Positions 1-7,769 of a DNA stretch of 16,881 nucleotides are shown piece by piece (position 1 is the first letter of the stretch; every line of letters starts with the position of its first letter). A model generated the notes under the pieces. It saw only the letters and a program-made list of their open reading frames with translations. It was not told the origin of the DNA and made no database searches. The DNA comes from Planctomycetaceae bacterium (GTDB taxonomy: Bacteria > Planctomycetota > MHYJ01 > SBBU01). The position numbers and the translations under genes were made by a program. Where the stretch lies: assembly GCA_005239585.1 (NCBI GenBank), contig SBBU01000206.1:1-16881 (forward strand). Reading direction: 5' to 3'.

Positions 1-2
1 GC

Positions 3-1295
3 GGCGCAATGGCTGCGCTTGGAAAATCGGCGGATGACGGATTGAAATTAACTATGGAACCGGTGAAAAATGAGCCACAAATAGTGGATGAAGGTTATAT
101 CCTTTCTGTTGCTCAAACAGACGTTCAACTCAAGGCTCAGACAGAGAGGGGTTTGTTCTACGGACTGCAATCCTTGAGCCAGCTTGTCTTTAAGAAGGAT
201 GGCAAAAAATTTATTCTGACAGCCAAGGTAAAGGACTGGCCTGCGTTTAAATACCGCGGTTTTATAGGCGGACTGCCGAATATTATGCCCATCCTTGCAG
301 AGTACAAATATAACCTCATGCAGTATCCCGGGGGCGGAGGCGATGACGATGAAAAGCGTGAAAAATATTACAAGGCGCTTGTTAAAAGCTGTGAAAATAA
401 TTTTGCTGTTTTTCTCTCACAGCGGGGTTGGAAGGGAACACCGGATAATAGACCTGATTTCACGAAAGAATGGTTTGACAAACTTGATGCTTGTTACAAG
501 CATCTGTTCGATCTGGGATCAAGGGCGTTTACTGTATGTTTTGATGATTTAAATATGAGAGAGACCGGTCTTGGCAAAAAGTGGGGAAAGAATCATACTG
601 ATGCATGTCTGGCCGTTTACGAAGCAATGAGGAAGCTCGATAAGGAATGTCTGATATTTTTCTGTCCCGTTCCGTACGCCGGTCTCCCGGGGAAGGAATT
701 GCATAGAAGCAATCTGAAAGAGGGAACAGATTATCTTGATACCGTTGGTGACAGGCTTCCAAAGGATGTCTTTGTATACTGGACAGGACCGATGGGTTCT
801 AATACAAAGATCAAATCTTCCTCTCCTGTTATAACAGCTGATCATGCCAAGCAAATTGGTTCTCTTGTCCAGAGAAAGCCTTTCATATGGGATAACGATT
901 CGATTTTCTTTATAAACAAGTGGGAAGCGCTTCATGGGAGATCGAAGGATTTGTACAAGGAAACCTCAGGTTACGTTGCAAACTATGCGTTTGGCAAAAA
1001 CCACTGCGAGTTTCTTGATAATGTGCTGCCTGTCATGATGACAACTGCGGATTATTTGTGGAACCCGGAGGCTTATGATGAAAAGAAGGCGCTTGAACGT
1101 GCATTTAAGCACCTTGCAGGATTACGCTGGAAGGACATGAAAGAGTTGTGGGACTTTTTAAAAGAGATCCATGTTGAAAAGAAATCTGTAAAAGCGTCGA
1201 CCGCTCAGACCGAACGCTGGAAGGAGCTGCTTGATCACATCAGGTCAAAAGAGTACAAGAAACACCTTGAGCAGTTTATTTTGGATCTCAAGTAG
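3..1295 (+). CDS. GH84-like beta-N-acetylglucosaminidase, 5'-truncated
   Basis: Probable glycoside hydrolase of the GH84 type, which removes beta-linked N-acetylglucosamine by substrate-assisted catalysis. The reading frame is open to the left edge and the visible N-terminus (about 60 residues, ending GLFYGLQSLSQL) is only the end of a GH20b-like domain, so the start lies outside the window. Counting from the ATG at base 9, the catalytic part begins at DWPAFKYRGF (76-85). The adjacent acids of the family are in FDDL (D179, D180). Other family-like segments are FCPVPY (218-223), YWTGP (257-261), RKPFIWDN (289-296) and TADYLWNP (346-353). The usual EGFYG motif after RG is absent (it reads RGFIGGLPN), and the APKDD segment with its lysine is replaced by a Gly/Asp-rich stretch. 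It is therefore a divergent member, and its activity and substrate are uncertain. The HEAT-repeat gene follows after a short gap. Confidence 0.75.
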   Translation, partial: GAMAALGKSADDGLKLTMEPVKNEPQIVDEGYILSVAQTDVQLKAQTERGLFYGLQSLSQLVFKKDGKKFILTAKVKDWPAFKYRGFIGGLPNIMPILAEYKYNLMQYPGGGGDDDEKREKYYKALVKSCENNFAVFLSQRGWKGTPDNRPDFTKEWFDKLDACYKHLFDLGSRAFTVCFDDLNMRETGLGKKWGKNHTDACLAVYEAMRKLDKECLIFFCPVPYAGLPGKELHRSNLKEGTDYLDTVGDRLPKDVFVYWTGPMGSNTKIKSSSPVITADHAKQIGSLVQRKPFIWDNDSIFFINKWEALHGRSKDLYKETSGYVANYAFGKNHCEFLDNVLPVMMTTADYLWNPEAYDEKKALERAFKHLAGLRWKDMKELWDFLKEIHVEKKSVKASTAQTERWKELLDHIRSKEYKKHLEQFILDLK

Positions 1296-1353
1296 TTATG
1301 TGAACACAAGCGTGAAAGACTCTAAACATCATATCCAAATTCTTCGAGTTCTA

Positions 1354-2877
1354 ATGTTCCAAACGCTGTTATTGTTAACGCTAGGCTTATCACATTTTGA
1401 TTCAACAATCTGTGCTAATTTGCCTGACTTGGCGCATACGGTGGGCAAGCAGGACGAAATCGACCGCCTGATAAAACAACTCGATCATGATGATCTAGGT
1501 GCCCGTGAAGAAGCAACACTAAAGCTCATTGGCCTGTGGGAGCACGCTGATGTAAAAAAGCGCCTGCAGGAAGAACTGAAAAAAGTAAAACAATCGAATG
1601 CAGAGGTTGCAGATCGCTGCAGCAGGATTTTAGAACGAATTGCTTTTCACGAGGCGCTCGGTAAAGATTTAGTAATAGCGCTCGGGACTGAGAAAGTAGA
1701 TGATCTGTATTATTTTTACAGAGAACACCCTAAAAAGGTAAATGAGGCCGTGCTCGTAAAATGTTTCGAAAGATGGATGGAAAATGCAGAAATCCGGAAA
1801 AGATTCAAACTGCAAGATGAACGTGCCCAGGCAGATTTCGCTAAATGGCTGACTGGGCGCCTAAAAAATCCAGACGCGAGGTTCGATTTTCTTCTTGTTA
1901 TGTCAAGGCATCCGAGCTGTAAAGGCATAGTTGCAGTGCTATTGAAAGATAAAGAGGCCAGGATGCGTGCTTGGGCAGCTCTTACACTTGCGGAATTTGG
2001 CGCAAAAGAGTATGCCGAAGAGATTGCTCAACTTCTCAAGGATAGTGGAGAATATACGTCGAAAATCACATTTTATGTGAGAGGGAAAGCGGCTCGGGCA
2101 TTGGCTTTGCTGGGCATGAAAGAATATTCCAAGGATATTGCGCAGCTGTTAAATCACGAATGTTTCTTGGATGCCGTAGAGGTGTTATCCGAATTAGGAG
2201 CAACAGAGTATTCCAAAGAAATTGCTAAATTAATGGATCACAAGAGTCATTGGGTGCAGAGTATCGCAATTGATGCATTAGGTCGTTTAGGCGCAAAAGA
2301 ATACCAGGACAAATTTCTCGGGTTCATGAGAAACAAATCTGAAGAAGCAGGGATAATAATTTCTGCGATTAAAGCATTAGGCAATTTTGGGGCTAAAGAG
2401 TGCTCGAAAGAAATCTCCAGCTTATTGCAGGACAAAAGATGGCAAGCCAAGCTCTCAGGGCCCAATTATGGGCCAGACGGCCCTACTGACGTAGAGACTA
2501 TCGGTTCCGCAGCTGTCCAGGCGCTTGGTCAGCTCGGGGCAAAAGAATATATAAAAGATCTAGTCAAACTCTTGGATAGTAAAAACACTTACGTTCAGCG
2601 TTCTGCTATATATGCGCTGGGTCAAATGGGAGCAAAAGAACACATAAAAGATATTGCTAGGTTCTTGAAAGATAAGGATTCTTGCTGTAGGGCGTTTGCT
2701 GTGATTGCCTTGGGTAAGCTAAAAGCCACAGAATACTCAAAAAAGTTAAAGGAGCTGCAAAGTGATTCAGACGAATATTGCGATGCAACTCGATATGAAT
2801 TGATAACTGGCACAGTAGGTAAGGCATCTACTAGGGTTCTCAAAGATTGGGGTATGTTGCATGAGCGAAAAGAATGA
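1354..2877 (+). CDS. Exported HEAT-repeat protein
   Basis: A 507-residue protein of alpha-helical HEAT (PBS-lyase-like) repeats, a scaffold for protein-protein contacts; no catalytic motif is visible. From this ATG the N-terminus has a hydrophobic stretch (MFQTLLLLTLGL) ending near STICA, which looks like a signal peptide, so export is likely. It has no basic n-region. The upstream in-frame GTG at 1312 would add one (KDSKHHIQILR), so that start is a real alternative; neither has a good ribosome binding site. The open frame extends to 1231 inside the glycosidase gene, which is unlikely to be used. Residues about 30-95 (LIKQLDHDDLGAREEATLKL) form a separate helical region. Residues about 204-474 hold eight repeats with a signature like LGAKEYxKxIAxLL. 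The gene may be co-transcribed with the glycosidase 58 bases upstream. Substrate or partner is unknown. Confidence 0.85.
   Translation: MFQTLLLLTLGLSHFDSTICANLPDLAHTVGKQDEIDRLIKQLDHDDLGAREEATLKLIGLWEHADVKKRLQEELKKVKQSNAEVADRCSRILERIAFHEALGKDLVIALGTEKVDDLYYFYREHPKKVNEAVLVKCFERWMENAEIRKRFKLQDERAQADFAKWLTGRLKNPDARFDFLLVMSRHPSCKGIVAVLLKDKEARMRAWAALTLAEFGAKEYAEEIAQLLKDSGEYTSKITFYVRGKAARALALLGMKEYSKDIAQLLNHECFLDAVEVLSELGATEYSKEIAKLMDHKSHWVQSIAIDALGRLGAKEYQDKFLGFMRNKSEEAGIIISAIKALGNFGAKECSKEISSLLQDKRWQAKLSGPNYGPDGPTDVETIGSAAVQALGQLGAKEYIKDLVKLLDSKNTYVQRSAIYALGQMGAKEHIKDIARFLKDKDSCCRAFAVIALGKLKATEYSKKLKELQSDSDEYCDATRYELITGTVGKASTRVLKDWGMLHERKE
1960..2775 (+). repeat. Eight HEAT-type coding repeats
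   Basis: Eight repeats within the HEAT protein share a G-A-K-E-Y core: GAKEY, GMKEY, GATEY, GAKEY, GAKEC, GAKEY, GAKEH and KATEY, at residues about 216, 254, 282, 313, 346, 395, 427 and 457 of the ATG-1354 form. Spacing is 28-33 residues except for two longer intervals. The 49-residue one carries a Gly/Pro-rich insertion (SGPNYGPDGP). The high similarity of the core suggests expansion by internal duplication. Confidence 0.8.
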
Positions 2878-2944
2878 ATAGTTACAAGTCGATTCTTGAT
2901 GCCACTTTATGTCAGGGAGACAATGGAGAGAAAAAGGGTGTGTT

Positions 2945-5551
2945 TTATTTCGTATCTATAGTTACGCTTGTAACACCAATGTTGGATTCCTGATCAGTAG
3001 CCAGAATAGTCACGACATGCTGACCTTTACCAAGTAAGGGTTTTTCTGTGGAAATCTTGAAGCTGATGCCCTTGGAGTCAAACATGCCTCCATCCGGCTT
3101 GATCGATTCCCATTCGCCACCGTCAACCTGATACTGTAGTTTTACGATATTAGAGAGGTTATCGGAGACTGTTCCAGTGATAGTTCCGTTTGTTGTGCCG
3201 GTGATTTTTATTTCTGGCTTTGTATTGTCAATCGTAATAACATCACTTTCAGCCTCGGCTTGCAGCGCATCGTGTGAATTAGAGGTCTCATCTGAGGCCA
3301 CTACTTTAAAGACATACTTGCCGTCAGGAACCTCCTCGGTATTCCACATGTATTGATTTGCAGAGAGGGGAGCCTCATTGAGCGGTGCCCATATTGAAGA
3401 ATCAATCTTGCGATAGAACAACCTATATACAAGGATATCTGAATCAGGATCCTGTGCCTGCCAGATAATGGTTTTCAGCGTTACCCTGTTGATCTTTGTG
3501 CCAACAAGGCTGGGATTAGGCAGCAGCGACGAAGTATGAAGCATAGAGGGCGGAGGTGGTAACTGAACGTTTAATAGTTTTGGCCTTTGATTATCAGACT
3601 TGTATGCTATAGAGACGCCTTCAACTACGGCTTTTTCATCGATCAGAACTAACTTGAATTGAATGAATCTAACCTTCTGCATTGAAGGTACTGTTGGAAA
3701 TTTGGTTATGGGCCCTATCCAGTCGCTCCACCCATCTTCTGGACGCAGTGTGTTACCGCCCCTTATGTATAGCTCTACGCCTCCGCTGCAGCGGGCAGTC
3801 ACATTTCCAACTTTCGAAAGGAACTTTGTATCAAAAGATTTTGAAACAAAAGTACCTGACTTGGCTCTTACAAGTGACGGAAAACCAACTGCACCCGGCT
3901 CAGCCAAGAGAACAGCTACCAGCTTGGAGTTGTTTGTAATCAAATTTACAGATGAAACACCTTCAAAATCATAGTAAAGCTGTGGAGTCTTTTCTGTACA
4001 GTTAAAGACGCGCCCGCTCTGATTTGATGCTATAAAGAGTCCATCTGAAGTAGCAGCAATCGATGTTATGTAGAAACTAGTCTCGCAAATTGCCTCAGCC
4101 ATTGAATCGGTAAATTTCCACACAGAGCTCAGAGATTGAAGTGTCGGCCCGGTAGTAACAGGAATGGACGGCTCCTTGTCAGGCAGGTTATCGTTATTTG
4201 TTGTTTTAGGGGTATTTGTCTTTGACCCTCCCGATTTCTCCACCCTTGTAAGTTTTAGTTTACCTGAAGATTTTGCTTCAACCGACTCTGCATGAAAATC
4301 TCCTTCAAGGGTATCTTCCTTAACCAGTGAAAGTTCTAGCTTTACACTGATTTTTATTTCGGTGTCACCTATCTTCTCTTGAACCGTCCCTTCCAGACTG
4401 ACCTTCTTTTCTTGAAAAATGCCCTTTAGATCAAACGGCTTTTCTTGCTTGTCCTCTCTAAATACTGCAATAACGTTCTTGCCATCAAGAACCATTTCAG
4501 AAGACACCTTCACAGTATTTTTTTGGCCAAGAAACTCGATTTCGTTGGTGCCCTCCCACTTGCCTGTTATTGGATCCTTTTCCTTCTTTTCCTGTGTATC
4601 ATTGCTTGGTTTATCTTTGCTTTCCTGTGGGTCAATAGGGACCACCTTTTTGTCAGGTGATTCCTTGGTTGGTTTATCCTTAAAAGGTGAATCGGGCTTT
4701 TCATCTGTAGGCTTGTCTTTTGGCTTCTCACTGCCGCCATTACTAGGTTTGTCCTTTGGATTATCCTTTGAAGGCTCCTTTGGGGTATCCTTAGTTGAAA
4801 GAGGTTTTACACACTTTAAGAGTTCTGGAGGTGTCGACCCTTGTTTCTGGTTGACCGCTACATAAACAGAGTCATTCAGAGTCACAATTGATTTGACGTC
4901 ACTATTTCCAAAATCAAACATTACAAATGGCTTGTTATCCTTGAAGGATATAAGGTATCCCGGGTTCGCTGTGCCTAGGAGTAATTTATCTTTTGAAGAT
5001 GAAACTGAGAAAATATGATCGGCCTTGGGTGAATATATTAACTTCACGGTGCCATCTTTATCAATTTCAAACAATTTGGCAGGTTTTCCACACCCTACTA
5101 AAAGTTTGTCAGCAACTTTGATCAGAGACCAAGCATGAGTTGACTCGACCTTTGCGAATTCTTTCCACTCACCGTTTTTCATTTTAAAGATCTTTCCATG
5201 TGGAATTGTGGCGGCAAAGACGTGGCCTTCTGATAAAATCATGTCAGTAACAAGCTGCTCACCAGTATCAAATGCAACTTCCGTCTTGCCATCTTTTACC
5301 GTATAGATCTTGCCTGAACCTGTTCCCACAAGGAGCGCGCCATCAGGCGCCAGGCACCCTGAATATGCTGACTGTTCATCCGGCAACTTTACAGACTGCG
5401 ATGCAAAGCCAAGACGCAATTGGTTGGCTGTAACAACGACTCCGCTTAACTCCTCACCCTCCATAAAGTGATCTCTCTTGGTTACCTCAATAAATTTTGT
5501 ATCACCTGCTGTGAGCGCAGCGCACGCAGCAACCAAAATCCAAATTCTCAT
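2945..5551 (-). CDS. Secreted beta-propeller / Ig-like protein with inserted Lys-Pro linker and beta-barrel domain
   Basis: An 868-residue secreted protein of unknown function. The ATG at 5551 is preceded six bases upstream by GGAG, so it is preferred over an in-frame TTG at 5563, which overlaps that site. The signal peptide is MRIWILVAACAALTAG. Residues about 35-240 contain propeller-like strands (LLVGTGSGKIY, VFAATIPHGKIF, LLVGCGKPAKLF, LLLGTANPGYLI). Residues about 250-328 are a Lys/Pro/Asp-rich linker. Residues 329-440 (TGKWEGT... to KLKLTR) look like a small lipocalin-like beta-barrel found in other secreted proteins. Propeller strands then resume (GLFIASNQSGRVF), followed by a jelly-roll-like module (GGNTLRPEDGWSDW), a proline stretch and Ig/FN3-like modules (QDPDSDILVYRLFYRK, PDGKYVFKVVASDE, IDNTKPEI). 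It is a paralogue of the gene 18 bases upstream, which lacks the linker and barrel. No catalytic residues were recognised; a binding or structural surface role is inference. Confidence 0.85.
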   Translation of the reverse strand: MRIWILVAACAALTAGDTKFIEVTKRDHFMEGEELSGVVVTANQLRLGFASQSVKLPDEQSAYSGCLAPDGALLVGTGSGKIYTVKDGKTEVAFDTGEQLVTDMILSEGHVFAATIPHGKIFKMKNGEWKEFAKVESTHAWSLIKVADKLLVGCGKPAKLFEIDKDGTVKLIYSPKADHIFSVSSSKDKLLLGTANPGYLISFKDNKPFVMFDFGNSDVKSIVTLNDSVYVAVNQKQGSTPPELLKCVKPLSTKDTPKEPSKDNPKDKPSNGGSEKPKDKPTDEKPDSPFKDKPTKESPDKKVVPIDPQESKDKPSNDTQEKKEKDPITGKWEGTNEIEFLGQKNTVKVSSEMVLDGKNVIAVFREDKQEKPFDLKGIFQEKKVSLEGTVQEKIGDTEIKISVKLELSLVKEDTLEGDFHAESVEAKSSGKLKLTRVEKSGGSKTNTPKTTNNDNLPDKEPSIPVTTGPTLQSLSSVWKFTDSMAEAICETSFYITSIAATSDGLFIASNQSGRVFNCTEKTPQLYYDFEGVSSVNLITNNSKLVAVLLAEPGAVGFPSLVRAKSGTFVSKSFDTKFLSKVGNVTARCSGGVELYIRGGNTLRPEDGWSDWIGPITKFPTVPSMQKVRFIQFKLVLIDEKAVVEGVSIAYKSDNQRPKLLNVQLPPPPSMLHTSSLLPNPSLVGTKINRVTLKTIIWQAQDPDSDILVYRLFYRKIDSSIWAPLNEAPLSANQYMWNTEEVPDGKYVFKVVASDETSNSHDALQAEAESDVITIDNTKPEIKITGTTNGTITGTVSDNLSNIVKLQYQVDGGEWESIKPDGGMFDSKGISFKISTEKPLLGKGQHVVTILATDQESNIGVTSVTIDTK
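4568..4804 (-). repeat. Low-complexity Lys/Pro/Asp-rich linker coding region
   Basis: This part of the secreted propeller protein encodes degenerate short repeats of the type KDKP(S/T), KESPDK and PKEPSK (about residues 250-328). At DNA level it appears as recurring ggtttatcctt/ggcttgtctttt-like units. It reads as a flexible, highly charged spacer. A plus-strand open frame over it is a by-product of the low complexity, not a gene. Confidence 0.8.
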
Positions 5552-5557
5552 TCTCTT

Positions 5558-5561
5558 CTCC
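5558..5561 (-). promoter_or_regulatory. Ribosome binding site that decides the start of the linker-bearing propeller gene
   Basis: On the minus strand GGAG lies six bases before the ATG at 5551. It overlaps the alternative TTG start at 5563, making the ATG the better choice. Confidence 0.7.
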
Positions 5562-5569
5562 AAAAATAA

Positions 5570-7639
5570 TTACTTTGCAGAAAACTGTGCACTAGTAACG
5601 CAAAAATTATGTTCGGCGTCATATGCCTTGATCGTTACGGTGAATTCTCCTTTTAACCCGGACCAAGGGAGGATATCAAACTGTTCAGTAGTGGAATCAA
5701 ATATTCCATCTTTAGGTTGAACTGTCTTGAAATCCCCGCTGTTTATCTGGTACTCGATACGAATGATGTTTGTCATCTTATCTGTGGCAACAGCGCTGAT
5801 CTTGTAAGTCTTATCATCGATAGTGTATGTTATCTGTGGCTTTGTGTTGTCTATGACAAACTCGTCGCTTTCAGCCTCCTGCGTCAGCACATCTTTATCG
5901 TTATTTGATCTTTCATCGCTGGCAACCAGTGTCAGTTTATATTTACCATCTGGGATTGTGTCAGTATTCCATTGAATGCTATTAAGAACAGTCGGTACGT
6001 TAAATACTGGGATCTTTTCCTGTGAATTAGCGCGTCTGTAAAAGAGCCTGTAAGAAAGGATATCACCATCCGAATCATGTGCGGCCCACGTTACGGTCTT
6101 TGTTGTAGTATGAGGAGGTAACGCCTTTGTGCCGGATCCAGAAGTATAGGGGCCTATCGGTACCGTAACGGCTGTGGTTACCTTGAGATCGGTAATCTTT
6201 GGGCGTTGGTTCTCATTCTTATATGAAAGCGCAAAACTATTGATAGCTGTTTCCGGGTCTTGAACTGTCAGCTTCACTTGTATGTATCTGGTTCGTGGCA
6301 CGGGTAACTTGGAAGGAAAGCTCTCGATAGGCGCTGTCCAATCGAACCATCCGTCTTCTGGTTTTAGAACGTTGCCCCATCTAACAGTTGCCTTTACAGC
6401 TTTTCCTGTATACTTGCACATGATTGTCCCCCAGTCAGATTGAAATTTGCTGTCGAAGACTTGAGATACGAACGTGCCAAGCGTTGCTCGTTCCCCGGTT
6501 GTAATGCCCAATGCAGCCCTGTCGCCTAGACAGACTGCCTTTAACTTGCTTGATGAAGTTACAAATCCAAGGACTTGATTCTCTTTAAAGCTATATGATA
6601 GTTCATAATTTCCATCATCGAATACCTTGAAGACTCGGCCGCTGTTGGCAAGCCCTACCAAAAGCCCGTCCTGATCCCACACAATGTCCGATACATAGGC
6701 AGGCGAGAACTCGACTATGGGCTCGGTCTTGGAATGGGTGATCTTCCATATTGAGCATGAGACTGTGCTTGAAGCTGATGAGAGTAACTGAGGGCGCTTT
6801 GGCTCTATCTGCCTGTGCGATGCAAGGGCGCTTCTTACATCTGCAAGAAAAGAATAGGGTGAAAAATTGCTTGCATTATTAATTGCAACATAGATGTTTT
6901 TATCCTGTACCCTTATTGCCTTTACTTCCTGTTCTTGAAAATCATAAAGGACCTGGCCTGTATAATCCGGCTTTCCTTCTTTGACCCTGATGAGGTAGCC
7001 GGGTTTGGATGTTCCTATCAGTATATCACTGCCTTGAGAGGCAATGGATAAAACATTTTCGGCCTTTACTGAAAATAAAGTATTGACCTTGCCATCAAGA
7101 GAAATTTTCACCAGCTTTGCAGGTGTTCCACACGCTGCTAAAAGACCGTCTTTTACAGGGAAGAGCTGCCAGATATACTTTTTGTCTGTCTTGACAAATT
7201 CTTTCCATGAACCGCCAGATAACTTGTATATAGTGCCGCTTGGAACAGTTGCTGCAAATATATCTTTTCCCACTGCAACTATTGAAGTGACAATAAGATC
7301 TTTAGTATCGAAAGGCTCGCCTATTCCAGTGGGAGAAACTTTGTATATCTTACCTGTAGGGGTACCCACCCAAAAACTCCCGCCCTCTTCACACCCGGTC
7401 CAAAAAGAAGGTTCATCTATAGTTTGTCCCTTTGCAGGGTCGGGTGCTTTTGCCACTTGGTATCCAAGCTTAACCTCTCCCTTTGATGTGATCATTAGAC
7501 CGTCAAGCATCTCTGCCCTGAGCAGGTCCTCCTTTTTGGATACCTCAAATTGCTTTGTCTCGCCGGGGGCAGAAAGATTTGCCTGACTGCCATGAAGGCA
7601 TGAAAAAACGATCGCAAATATAAGGAAATAACGTCCCAT
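5570..7639 (-). CDS. Secreted beta-propeller / jelly-roll / Ig-like protein (short paralogue)
   Basis: A 689-residue secreted protein, first gene of a two-gene operon with its longer paralogue. The ATG at 7639 follows AGAGG by five bases and begins a signal peptide (MGRYFLIFAIVFSCLHGSQA); the frame can be extended to 7726, but that runs across the promoter. Propeller-like strands occupy about residues 75-255 (FWVGTPTGKIYKV, IFAATVPSGTIYKL, LLAACGTPAKLV, ILIGTSKPGYLI) and continue at 310-380 (GLLVGLANSGRVFKV) after a short Ser-rich connector. A module with RWGNVLKPEDGWFDW (420-434) and RYIQVKL (451-457) follows; this is typical of jelly-roll-like domains in secreted proteins. Then come Ig/FN3-like modules (AAHDSDGDILSYRLFYRR 519-536, IPDGKYKLTLVASDERSN, IDNTKPQI). 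The order matches the paralogue throughout. No enzyme motif is visible; ligand and function are unknown. Confidence 0.85.
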   Translation of the reverse strand: MGRYFLIFAIVFSCLHGSQANLSAPGETKQFEVSKKEDLLRAEMLDGLMITSKGEVKLGYQVAKAPDPAKGQTIDEPSFWTGCEEGGSFWVGTPTGKIYKVSPTGIGEPFDTKDLIVTSIVAVGKDIFAATVPSGTIYKLSGGSWKEFVKTDKKYIWQLFPVKDGLLAACGTPAKLVKISLDGKVNTLFSVKAENVLSIASQGSDILIGTSKPGYLIRVKEGKPDYTGQVLYDFQEQEVKAIRVQDKNIYVAINNASNFSPYSFLADVRSALASHRQIEPKRPQLLSSASSTVSCSIWKITHSKTEPIVEFSPAYVSDIVWDQDGLLVGLANSGRVFKVFDDGNYELSYSFKENQVLGFVTSSSKLKAVCLGDRAALGITTGERATLGTFVSQVFDSKFQSDWGTIMCKYTGKAVKATVRWGNVLKPEDGWFDWTAPIESFPSKLPVPRTRYIQVKLTVQDPETAINSFALSYKNENQRPKITDLKVTTAVTVPIGPYTSGSGTKALPPHTTTKTVTWAAHDSDGDILSYRLFYRRANSQEKIPVFNVPTVLNSIQWNTDTIPDGKYKLTLVASDERSNNDKDVLTQEAESDEFVIDNTKPQITYTIDDKTYKISAVATDKMTNIIRIEYQINSGDFKTVQPKDGIFDSTTEQFDILPWSGLKGEFTVTIKAYDAEHNFCVTSAQFSAK

Positions 7640-7644
7640 TATTA

Positions 7645-7649
7645 CCTCT
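7645..7649 (-). promoter_or_regulatory. Ribosome binding site of the short propeller gene
   Basis: AGAGG on the minus strand, five bases before the ATG at 7639. It supports that start over longer in-frame ones. Confidence 0.65.
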
Positions 7650-7666
7650 CTGTGAAAAGTAGATTC

Positions 7667-7695
7667 AATATAACACTGGCTCAGATCGAAGTCAA
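7667..7695 (-). promoter_or_regulatory. Sigma70-type promoter of the propeller-protein operon
   Basis: On the minus strand TTGACT (7695 to 7690) and TATATT (7672 to 7667) are separated by exactly 17 bases. The predicted start near 7660 gives a leader of about 20 bases containing the AGAGG ribosome binding site. Its -35 box overlaps a short inverted repeat (GTCAA, six bases, TTGAC, at 7691-7706) that could bind a regulator; that part is speculative. Confidence 0.7.
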
Positions 7696-7732
7696 TGACG
7701 CTTGACGCTGATGTTGGATGATTCAAATCTCG

Positions 7733-7760
7733 TTGATGAACGTGGCCAACTCGCTATAAT
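7733..7760 (+). promoter_or_regulatory. Sigma70-type promoter of the lpxC-fabZ operon
   Basis: TTGATG (7733-7738) and a perfect TATAAT (7755-7760) are separated by 16 bases. The -10 box ends only nine bases before the ATG at 7770, so transcription should begin at or within a few bases of the start codon. No ribosome binding site is present in that space. Confidence 0.7.
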
Positions 7761-7769
7761 TGTGTGCAT

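Noticed and set aside
1231..1353. Upstream extension of the HEAT protein into the glycosidase gene
   Set aside because: The extension overlaps the glycosidase end in another frame and would bury the hydrophobic signal-like segment. Starts at 1354 or 1312 are more plausible.
2878..2944. Possible bidirectional terminator between the HEAT gene and the propeller operon
   Set aside because: There are short T- and A-rich stretches, but I found no stem longer than about four base pairs next to a T-run on either strand.
4419..4865. A 148-codon plus-strand open frame over the linker-bearing propeller gene
   Set aside because: It is antisense to the low-complexity Lys/Pro linker and reads as Ser/Phe/Leu-rich repeats with no start context. 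The minus-strand protein has a signal peptide and recognisable modules.
7044..7586. A 180-codon plus-strand open frame inside the short propeller gene
   Set aside because: It is antisense to clearly repeated propeller strands and has no ribosome binding site or recognisable motif.
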